Positions 1 to 6,808 of a stretch of DNA of 64,000 bases are shown here, piece after piece (position 1 is the first letter of the stretch; every line of letters begins with the position of its first letter). Source of the stretch: Nitrosospira sp. Nsp14. GTDB taxonomy: Bacteria > Pseudomonadota > Gammaproteobacteria > Burkholderiales > Nitrosomonadaceae. The notes under the pieces were generated by a model, which ran no database searches, had not been told where the DNA came from, and worked only from the letters and a program-made list of their open reading frames with translations. Location of the stretch: positions 1 to 64,000 of the forward strand of contig NZ_FOPV01000007.1 of NCBI RefSeq assembly GCF_900113575.1. Direction: 5' to 3'. The position numbers and the translations under genes were made by a program.

Positions 1-54
1 AATGCCGCAGGGGACTTGGTGCAACCATCCGAAATCAACCAGTTAAGAAAATAG
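1..54 (+). CDS. 3' end of a CDS, probably cytochrome c oxidase subunit II
   Basis: An open frame enters from the left edge and stops at TAG 52-54; only 17 residues are visible, ending PSEINQLRK. Too little is present to identify the protein from sequence. The guess of coxB comes only from position: subunit II normally precedes subunit I, and coxA follows on the same strand. Confidence 0.45.
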   Translation, partial: NAAGDLVQPSEINQLRK

Positions 55-69
55 CATCAGGAGGAAATC

Positions 70-132
70 ATGGCAGCAGTAGATCACGATATTGGGCACG
101 ACTATCATCCGACCGGCCTGATGGGCGGGTGA
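70..132 (+). CDS. 20-codon ORF duplicating the start of coxA
   Basis: A strong ribosome binding site (AGGAGG at 60-65) precedes ATG 70. The ORF encodes MAAVDHDIGHDYHPTGLMGG and ends at TGA 130-132. It closely matches the first residues of CoxA (MAAVEHEIGHVHEHHPTGMM), with two codons missing, and the DNA is also alike. It is either the leftover 5' end of a tandem coxA copy or a translated leader. Whether it is expressed cannot be told from sequence. Confidence 0.5.
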   Translation: MAAVDHDIGHDYHPTGLMGG

Positions 133-179
133 CTTGTTAATTCACGAATATTTTAAAAAATAGGGGCAAGGAGAACACG

Positions 180-1757
180 ATGGCGGCAGTAGAACACGAA
201 ATTGGTCACGTCCACGAGCATCATCCGACCGGCATGATGCGCTGGTTGACCAGCACTAATCATAAGGACATAGGCACGATGTATCTTTGGTTCAGCTTCA
301 TCATGTTCCTGACGGGGGGCGTGATGGCGCTGACCATCCGGGCAGAGCTGTTCCAGCCGGGCCTACAGATCGTTCAGCCCGAGTTTTTCAACCAGTTGAC
401 CACCATGCATGGCCTGGTGATGGTGTTCGGCGCCATCATGCCCGCGTTCGTGGGGTTCGCCAACTGGCAGATACCGATGATGATCGGGGCCCCGGACATG
501 GCCTTCGCGCGCATGAACAACTGGAGCTTCTGGCTGCTGCCGCCGGCCGCCCTGCTGCTGATCAGCTCGTTCTTCGTTCCCGGCGGTGCGCCGGCGGGCG
601 GCTGGACATTTTATCCGCCGCTATCGGTGCAGATGGGTATCGGCATGGACATGATGATTTTCGCCGTACATATCCTGGGCGCTTCCTCCATCATGGGCGC
701 GATCAACATTATCACCACCATACTCAACATGCGGGCACCGGGGATGTCGCTGATGCAGATGCCCATGTTCGTCTGGACCTGGCTGATCACCGCCTATCTG
801 CTGGTGCTGGTGATGCCGGTGCTGGCTGGTGTGGTGACCATGCTGCTGACGGACCGAAACTTCGGCACCAACTTCTTTAACGCGGCCGGCGGCGGCGACC
901 CGGTGATGTTCCAACACATATTCTGGTTCTTCGGCCACCCTGAAGTCTACATCATGATTCTGCCATCATTCGGCATCGTGTCCGAGGTCATTCCCACGTT
1001 CGCGCGCAAGCCGCTGTTCGGGTATTCGTCGATGGTGTACGCCACCGCGTCTATCGCCATCCTGTCCTGCATCGTGTGGGCGCATCACATGTTCACTGCT
1101 GGCATGCCCGTGACCGGCCAACTGTTCTTCATGTACGGCACCATGCTGATCGCAGTGCCGACCGGGGTGAAGGTGTTCAACTGGACCGCGACCATGTGGC
1201 GCGGTTCCATGACTTTTGAGACGCCCATGCTGTTTGCCATCGGCTTCATTTTCCTGTTTACCATTGGTGGCTTCAGCGGGGTGGTATGCGCGGTGGTGCC
1301 GGTGGATGTTCAGGTCCAGGATACCTACTACGTGATTGCTCACTTCCATTACGTGCTGGTATCGGGCTCGCTCTTCGCCATTTTTGCCGGGACCTACTAC
1401 TGGCTGCCGAAATGGACCGGGCACATGTATGACGAGACGCTGGGCAAATGGCACTTCTGGTTGTCGATGTTCTTCTTCAACCTTACCTTCTTTGTTCAGC
1501 ACTTCCTGGGACTTGCGGGCATGCCGCGCCGCATCCCGGACTATGCATTGCAGTTTGCCGACTTCAACATGATATCCAGCATCGGCGCCTTCGGCTTCGG
1601 CACCACTCAGCTGCTGTTCCTGTACGTTGTGTTGAAGTGCATCCGTGGGGGAGCAAAAGCACCGGCCAAACCCTGGGAAGGAGCGAAGACCCTGGAATGG
1701 ACGCTGCCCTCGCCCGCGCCGTATCACAGCTTCGAGACACCCCCGATCATCAAATAA
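180..1757 (+). CDS. coxA: Cytochrome c oxidase subunit I (aa3-type, A1)
   Basis: This is the catalytic subunit of the terminal haem-copper oxidase in the inner membrane; it reduces O2 to water and pumps protons. It has 525 residues, the usual length, and about 12 membrane segments. Haem ligand H77 lies in TTMHGL. The CuB site and cross-linked Tyr lie in GHPEVY (H253, E255, Y257), with H302/H303 in WAHHMF. H388 and H390 lie in AHFHYV. The D-channel motif GAPDMAF and the K-channel VPTGVK (K331) are intact, and Glu in GHPEV marks type A1. The start has AAGGAG upstream. It is followed by a small membrane protein and coxC; no cox11/ctaG assembly gene sits between them. Confidence 0.97.
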   Translation: MAAVEHEIGHVHEHHPTGMMRWLTSTNHKDIGTMYLWFSFIMFLTGGVMALTIRAELFQPGLQIVQPEFFNQLTTMHGLVMVFGAIMPAFVGFANWQIPMMIGAPDMAFARMNNWSFWLLPPAALLLISSFFVPGGAPAGGWTFYPPLSVQMGIGMDMMIFAVHILGASSIMGAINIITTILNMRAPGMSLMQMPMFVWTWLITAYLLVLVMPVLAGVVTMLLTDRNFGTNFFNAAGGGDPVMFQHIFWFFGHPEVYIMILPSFGIVSEVIPTFARKPLFGYSSMVYATASIAILSCIVWAHHMFTAGMPVTGQLFFMYGTMLIAVPTGVKVFNWTATMWRGSMTFETPMLFAIGFIFLFTIGGFSGVVCAVVPVDVQVQDTYYVIAHFHYVLVSGSLFAIFAGTYYWLPKWTGHMYDETLGKWHFWLSMFFFNLTFFVQHFLGLAGMPRRIPDYALQFADFNMISSIGAFGFGTTQLLFLYVVLKCIRGGAKAPAKPWEGAKTLEWTLPSPAPYHSFETPPIIK

Positions 1758-1778
1758 CAGTGGAGATAGGAGGATGCT

Positions 1779-1922
1779 ATGTACAAGCAGTCAAATATGG
1801 CGGGAAACCTCGATGTGTCCGAAGATGCGGAGATGGAGCGGCGCTTGGCATCCATTAAAACAGCATTGTTCTTGCTGGCTTCGTCCCTGGTTCTGCCCAT
1901 GATCTATTATTTAGTACAGTGA
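1779..1922 (+). CDS. Small single-pass membrane protein between coxA and coxC
   Basis: This 47-residue ORF lies 21 bp after coxA with AGGAGG at 1769-1774. The N-terminal half is polar and acidic (NLDVSEDAEMERR); the C-terminal half is one membrane segment ending MIYYLVQ. Position and topology resemble the small assembly or accessory proteins found in proteobacterial cox operons. I do not recognise a specific family, so a role in oxidase assembly is inference from context. Confidence 0.65.
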   Translation: MYKQSNMAGNLDVSEDAEMERRLASIKTALFLLASSLVLPMIYYLVQ

Positions 1923-2005
1923 TTCATTTAAAACCGGGCGGCGTCGACCATTTTAGCGATCGCTGCCGATGGATAGCTCGAAGCGGACTGGAGCGGGAGG
2001 CGAGC

Positions 2006-2875
2006 ATGAGCCAAGAAGGAAGCGTGAGCCACGAAGGAAGTCATTATTACGTTCCAGAGCCATCGACGTGGCCTATTAAAGGGTCGATTGCGCTGTTGTT
2101 CATGGGTTTCGGTGCGGCGTTTTCCGTCAACCGGCTTCCAATTGGATACGGGCTGCTGGCCATAGGGTTTGCGGTGCTCTTCTATATGATATACGGCTGG
2201 TTCAAAACAGTGGCACGGGAAAGTGAAGGCGGAAAATTCAATAAGCTGGTGGACAAGTCTTTCCGCTGGGGGATGAGCTGGTTCATTTTCTCCGAGGTGA
2301 TGTTCTTTGCCGCATTCTTCGGCGCCTTGTTTTATCTGCGCGTCTACTCGATTCCGGATCTGGCGGGCCTGAACGGCAGAATGCTTTGGCCGGACTTCAG
2401 CGGGGACTGGCCTACCTCGGGACCCGGGATCAGCGAGAAGTTCATGCCCATGGGACCATGGGGACTTCCGGCGGTCAACACCATGATACTGCTGACCTCG
2501 GGCGTGACCGTCACTTGGGCGCACTGGGCCCTGAAGCTGGACAAACGCGTACAGGTCAAGCTGGGACTGTTCCTCACCTTCGCACTGGGGTTTCTGTTCG
2601 TGGGCATGCAGGCATACGAATACGGCCACGCCTATTCGGATCTCAATCTCAAGCTAACCACTGGGGTCTATGGCGCAACGTTTTTCATGCTGACCGGCTT
2701 CCACGGCTTCCACGTCACACTGGGCTCCATCATGCTGCTGGTCATCTGGTTCCGCGTGCTGGCGGGGCACTTCACGTCGGCGCACCATTTCGGCTTCGAG
2801 GGTGTCGCGTGGTATTGGCACTTTGTCGACGTGGTCTGGCTGGGATTGTTTATTTTCGTGTACTGGCTTATCTAG
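2006..2875 (+). CDS. coxC: Cytochrome c oxidase subunit III
   Basis: This 289-residue protein has seven predicted membrane segments. Family features are STWPIKGS near the N-terminus, SEVMFFAAFFGALFY (the conserved Glu), a long loop, and TGFHGFHVTLG followed by WYWHFVDVVWLGLF at the C-terminus. Subunit III stabilises turnover and proton uptake of the aa3 oxidase. The open frame extends upstream to 1919, but ATG 2006 is preceded by GGGAGG and gives the standard N-terminus. The regulator genes begin 26 bp downstream, so they may be co-transcribed. Confidence 0.96.
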   Translation: MSQEGSVSHEGSHYYVPEPSTWPIKGSIALLFMGFGAAFSVNRLPIGYGLLAIGFAVLFYMIYGWFKTVARESEGGKFNKLVDKSFRWGMSWFIFSEVMFFAAFFGALFYLRVYSIPDLAGLNGRMLWPDFSGDWPTSGPGISEKFMPMGPWGLPAVNTMILLTSGVTVTWAHWALKLDKRVQVKLGLFLTFALGFLFVGMQAYEYGHAYSDLNLKLTTGVYGATFFMLTGFHGFHVTLGSIMLLVIWFRVLAGHFTSAHHFGFEGVAWYWHFVDVVWLGLFIFVYWLI

Positions 2876-2901
2876 CGGTCGTGCCTAATTTTGGTTCAGC
2901 T

Positions 2902-3420
2902 ATGATCTTGTCCCGCACTACGCAATATGCCATCCAGGCGCTCATCTATATCGCAACGCAGCCCCGGGGGATGGTGGTGTTGAATCGAACAATCGCCGAG
3001 TGCTTGAGATCATCCCCGACCTATCTTGCCAAGATCCTGCAGGACTTGTGCAGAGGCAATCTGCTTTATTCTTTCCGCGGGAAACAGGGCGGCTTCTGTC
3101 TGCGGGAGAATAGCGATAGAATCACTTTAATGCAGATTGCAATGCTTACCGAGGGTCCGGGGTTTACCGATGAATGCGTGCTGGGACTGAAGGTTTGCAG
3201 CGACAAAACGCCGTGCCCGATGCATGTCAGGTGGTGGCCGATCAAGCAGGAAATCGTGAAGCTGTTGCAAAGCCAGACCCTGGATATGCTGGCCGCAATG
3301 GTGGTGAGCGGTAAATACCAGCTTACCGATTTGCCTGAGGCCGCCCTTGAGGACTCAGCCAGACCGATGGGTTGGAAATCGACTCTGAAAGGCATTGATC
3401 ATGGGCAAGCAAAGTTCTAA
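2902..3420 (+). CDS. Rrf2-family regulator with Fe-S-type cysteines
   Basis: This 172-residue protein has the Rrf2 winged helix (residues 1-80: LSRTTQYAIQALIYIA ... SSPTYLAKILQDL ... KQGGFCL). Three cysteines, C92-x6-C99-x5-C105, stand where NsrR and IscR bind their cluster, so a redox- or NO-sensing Fe-S regulator is likely. About 60 residues follow the cysteines. It is 26 bp downstream of coxC, and its last 20 bp overlap the fnr-type gene. NsrR-like function is plausible but not proven. Confidence 0.88.
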   Translation: MILSRTTQYAIQALIYIATQPRGMVVLNRTIAECLRSSPTYLAKILQDLCRGNLLYSFRGKQGGFCLRENSDRITLMQIAMLTEGPGFTDECVLGLKVCSDKTPCPMHVRWWPIKQEIVKLLQSQTLDMLAAMVVSGKYQLTDLPEAALEDSARPMGWKSTLKGIDHGQAKF

Positions 3421-4204
3421 GGCGATACCCATCCCCGGCACATCGCGCGATGTGCCTACCGCTTGCAGGGATTGCGGGGCCTACAAATTATGCATGTCGC
3501 TGTGGTTGAAGACCGGCGATTCGTCGTTGCTTGAGCGCGTGGTAAAAAGAAAGCAAGTGTTCAAACGCGGGGAAGTGCTGTATGCCATGGGGCAATCCGC
3601 CCAGCATATGTACGTCATTCGTGGAGGCTCGGTCAAAACCAGCGTCAGTACCGAAGACGGGCAGGTGCAGGTGATCGGTTTTCACATCGCCGGAGAACTG
3701 CTTGGGCTGAACGCAATCGAGAACCGGCAGCAGAATTACGAGGCGCGGGCGATGGGACTCACTTCCGTTTGCGAAGTTTCCATCGACCGTTTCGAGGAAT
3801 TGGCCAGGGAAGACCCGGCGATACAGCACGAAATCATCAAGCTCATGAGTCTGGAGCTTCGCCACAGCCATGAGTTGCTGCTGTTGCTCGGCAAGCACAA
3901 TGCGGAGGAGCGCATCGCCGCCTTTCTGCTCAATCTATCGAAGCAGTTTGCCCACCGCCATTGTTCCGCAACCGAATTCGTTCTCAGCATGTCGCGCAGC
4001 GACATCGGGAATTACCTGGGCATTGCTGAGGAAACCGTGTGTCGCATATTCGCTCGCTTTCAGGAAGAGGGGATGATGACCTGCGATTGCAGGCGTATCA
4101 AACTCAACGACCTGAATCGATTGCGGCAGATCGCCAATCACCGGGTCGAGCATAAGACTGAAACATCTCCCCCTCCTCTAGGGAGTGAGCCGTTTTTATC
4201 CTAA
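3401..4204 (+). CDS. FNR/Crp-family oxygen-responsive regulator
   Basis: This 267-residue protein carries an N-terminal C22-x2-C25-x5-C31 motif (ACRDCGAYKLC), a further Cys in the sensor domain (LTSVCEVS), a cNMP-type beta barrel and a C-terminal helix-turn-helix (SRSDIGNYLGIAEETVCR). These are the hallmarks of a [4Fe-4S] O2-sensing FNR protein. In the recognition helix the usual E-T-x-S-R reads E-T-V-C-R, so the serine is Cys. Start is taken as ATG 3401; TTG 3395 is an alternative. It overlaps the Rrf2 gene by 20 bp, suggesting translational coupling. Confidence 0.92.
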   Translation: MGKQSSKAIPIPGTSRDVPTACRDCGAYKLCMSLWLKTGDSSLLERVVKRKQVFKRGEVLYAMGQSAQHMYVIRGGSVKTSVSTEDGQVQVIGFHIAGELLGLNAIENRQQNYEARAMGLTSVCEVSIDRFEELAREDPAIQHEIIKLMSLELRHSHELLLLLGKHNAEERIAAFLLNLSKQFAHRHCSATEFVLSMSRSDIGNYLGIAEETVCRIFARFQEEGMMTCDCRRIKLNDLNRLRQIANHRVEHKTETSPPPLGSEPFLS

Positions 4205-4288
4205 TCTTTTTCGAGCACTACGTGGATAGGCGGATCACCGGCTTTTGGTCTAAGAACCGGATCGATGGTCCTCGTCGTCTCGGTTTCG

Positions 4289-5101
4289 CTACGGTTTGTG
4301 CCCCGGGTCTGCACTGGTTTCGGGGCTGTGACTCATTGTAGACTGGAGCTCGATCAGTGGCCCCTGGGGAGCTCGGATACCACTCCTAGGGCTATCAAGT
4401 GCAGCGATCAGTGCTATCACCATAGCAAATGACGGAGCCAGAATCGATGTGGCCAATGTTCGGCGCGTGGAGCCCGCAATTGCCGTCTGATATCCCACGC
4501 CGATCACGCCCAGAATGATGAGGGCGTAGAGAATTAACCAGAGGGTGCCTGGAATCTGCGCATGTAGTGCTATGGCAGTCCGGGTGCCATGAAGATCAAT
4601 TACTGTGTTCAGCGATTCAATATAAAGGGCTGCGACGTCCGAGTCCATGTCCTTGCGGGCATTTTTGACGGCCATGTCCCATACTTGACGCTGGATTCGT
4701 TGAGACTCAACAACCAGTTTTTGTATTTGATCGGGGCTCGTACCCTGAACCGCGTCCAGACGAATATCGACATATTTCCGTAAAAGCCCTGCCGACTCCG
4801 CGCGGTCCGGTTCCGGCAGGAAATCAGACCGCAACCAGGCAGTGCCAATCGCGTTGGCTTCTTCGCGCACAAGCTTCTTTCGGTCGTTCATCCGTTCGGC
4901 TGCGATCCCGAAGGTGAACACCAGCATGAATCCCGCCAAGCTCAGAATGGCGGCTGCAACGGTGGAGACCGATGATGCTTTCTCGTTCTCCGATCTGCGG
5001 TGCACCACAAGCCCCAGCCTGAATCCGACCTCAATGCCAATCGCGACAACGATCATCGTTGCGAGGAAAATCACCTCGACGGGTATGGTGTCCATGCTCA
5101 T
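4289..5101 (-). CDS. DUF4239 membrane protein
   Basis: This 270-residue protein has four hydrophobic segments, two near the N-terminus (VIFLATMIVVAIGIEVGF; AAILSLAGFMLVFTFGI) and two near the C-terminus. The central soluble domain begins MNDRKKLVREEANAIGTAWLR, the typical DUF4239 (bestrophin-like) signature. Function is unknown. ATG 5101 is preceded by GAGG. It is convergent with the fnr-type gene and divergent from the barrel protein at 5422. Confidence 0.8.
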   Translation of the reverse strand: MSMDTIPVEVIFLATMIVVAIGIEVGFRLGLVVHRRSENEKASSVSTVAAAILSLAGFMLVFTFGIAAERMNDRKKLVREEANAIGTAWLRSDFLPEPDRAESAGLLRKYVDIRLDAVQGTSPDQIQKLVVESQRIQRQVWDMAVKNARKDMDSDVAALYIESLNTVIDLHGTRTAIALHAQIPGTLWLILYALIILGVIGVGYQTAIAGSTRRTLATSILAPSFAMVIALIAALDSPRSGIRAPQGPLIELQSTMSHSPETSADPGHKP

Positions 5102-5421
5102 TTAAACCTCGCGCGCGTCACTGGTCGCACAGCCGTTTGAACCGTCCTCGCCAGCAGAGCCCTTTTTGGTCCATGCTGCTATCTCATCCGTTTGATAGCG
5201 ACTTTCCTGGTTCATCGCAGCACCCCGGCGTCGGGCCTCCGAACATTCATGTGTTTTATTTAGTATGGTTTATTTACAAGATACTTCAATAAAACATGTG
5301 AAATAACCATCGGCGAAGCGGCGCGCTCCGATCTACATTACTATCAGTAAAATACGGTCCAAGCCAACGGGCGGGTTCTGCCATCAAGACCACAGGCGGC
5401 ACTATATTGTAGGGGGGCTGT
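5102..5421. other. Divergent intergenic region
   Basis: This gap separates the DUF4239 gene (minus) from the outer-membrane barrel gene (plus) and must hold both promoters. An AT-rich patch at about 5250-5310 is the likely promoter zone. I could not assign -35/-10 boxes with confidence and see no credible ORF. Confidence 0.5.
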
Positions 5422-6396
5422 GTGAAAAGTTTTAGATACAGTCTGGTCAGGGCGTGCGCGTGGATTATAGGGTTGATGTCGCTGTTCGCAGCGTCCACCC
5501 CCGCAGCGTCAGGGCAAGAAGCGCCACCGGAAATACCGCGGAGTAGCGGGCCCCTTGAAGGCCCAAACCGACAACACGGCATCGAAGACTCTGCAAAAGA
5601 ACCGGATGCCGTGACCGGCAGACGCCGAACGCTCGTCGGCCCGCAGCCGGTTACCCCGGAGCAGCAGGAAGAGGCGGAGCGCCTAAAACAATTGGGCGCC
5701 AAGTATGGGACCGATCCCACAGCAATCGTGGGACGCGTGCAGTTGTCTTCCACCTACCTTAACCTCCCTCAGGGGAGGCAAGGCATCGATACGTTAGCCC
5801 GTGTCGACTTGGCCCTCGGGGGAAACTACGTGCTGCGCACAGATGTGCCGGTCTTTAAAATGAATGATCCGAATCGACCCGGCGCCGCGTCCCTGCAAGG
5901 TTTCAGCGATCTCTCCGTGACAGTAGCACGGCGCGTCTACAGCACGCCTGAATATACGGTACTGGTGGGCGTGACATCGACATTCCCCACGGGAACCGAG
6001 CCAGGATTAAGCCTCGGCAAATATACACTCGGCCCGACCGTCGCTACAGCCCGGTTTCTTCCCAGATTGGATTCGCTTCTGCTCGGGTTGTTCACCCACC
6101 AAGTCTCTGTCGCGGGCGATCCCGCTCGAAGTTCCGTCAATGTTTCAAAGGCAACCCTGCAAGTCAATTCATTTTGGGCCCAGCGGTGGTGGAGCGTCGT
6201 GCAAGCCGAGTGGAGGGTCGACTGGGAACGAAACGCGAGAAGCAACATGACCGTTGAACTTGAACTGGGACGCAATGTGGCGGAACGACTGGGTATATTC
6301 GTGCGTCCCGGAGTGGGTATCTGGGGGCAGGATCTTCCCGGCGCTTACACGTGGAGTATCAATGGCGGCGTTCGTTACATGTTCCGGAGCTTCTAG
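5422..6396 (+). CDS. Exported outer-membrane beta-barrel protein
   Basis: This 324-residue protein starts at GTG 5422 after a G-rich ribosome binding site. The signal peptide ends near ASG-QEA (residue about 31). A polar linker follows (residues 32-95), then alternating beta strands such as DLSVTVARRVY and YTVLVGVTSTFPTG. The last residues, GGVRYMFRSF, end in Phe as outer-membrane barrels do. It resembles the 'transporter / MetA-pathway' barrel proteins; substrate unknown. Confidence 0.72.
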   Translation: MKSFRYSLVRACAWIIGLMSLFAASTPAASGQEAPPEIPRSSGPLEGPNRQHGIEDSAKEPDAVTGRRRTLVGPQPVTPEQQEEAERLKQLGAKYGTDPTAIVGRVQLSSTYLNLPQGRQGIDTLARVDLALGGNYVLRTDVPVFKMNDPNRPGAASLQGFSDLSVTVARRVYSTPEYTVLVGVTSTFPTGTEPGLSLGKYTLGPTVATARFLPRLDSLLLGLFTHQVSVAGDPARSSVNVSKATLQVNSFWAQRWWSVVQAEWRVDWERNARSNMTVELELGRNVAERLGIFVRPGVGIWGQDLPGAYTWSINGGVRYMFRSF

Positions 6397-6504
6397 CGAT
6401 CAGCCTGAATTCGGGAAATGGGAAGGGACGGCAGATTTTCCCTCGGCGTCCAACGGTTAGAGATCCGGTGATCCCTACCTGATGGTTCGTTCAAATGGTC
6501 GAGT

Positions 6505-6735
6505 CTAATCACGTCCGACCCCCATCGCTAAACCGTGGTTGTCGATGCCTCTTCGTATTATCAAATGGAAGCCCATTACCGGATCGTCGCCCTTTGTTGA
6601 GATAGTCACCCCGCCCGCATCTTTTACCGATTCAAGGATTTCACTCAAGCTCGAACATATTTGAGAGGGATCATGGCGGTAGCCCAAATCTGCACCTAGA
6701 ATAAAATCTACAGCATCCTGTTTGATGGTATTCAT
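6505..6735 (-). CDS. Weak hypothetical ORF in the gap before the GH63-like gene
   Basis: Within the 412-bp gap 6397-6808 the only frame of note is this minus-strand ORF of 76 residues (MNTIKQDAVDFILGADLGYR...), which can extend to 6819 and then overlaps the start of the next gene. The composition is protein-like, but there is no convincing ribosome binding site and no family I recognise. It may be noise. Nothing else is visible in this gap. Confidence 0.25.
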   Translation of the reverse strand: MNTIKQDAVDFILGADLGYRHDPSQICSSLSEILESVKDAGGVTISTKGDDPVMGFHLIIRRGIDNHGLAMGVGRD

Positions 6736-6808
6736 CCCCTGCCATCGGCTGCTGGAGATAAAACAAATCCCGCATTGCCGGCAGAACAACAACTGATCAA
6801 GGGACGTC

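Noticed and set aside
966-1727. 253-codon minus-strand ORF across coxA
   Set aside because: It is antisense to a fully conserved coxA and has His/Gly/Arg-rich shadow composition with no family resemblance.
3395-3408. FNR-like site TTGAT-N4-GGCAA at the fnr start codon
   Set aside because: Only one half-site matches; the other differs at two of five positions, and it lies in coding sequence.
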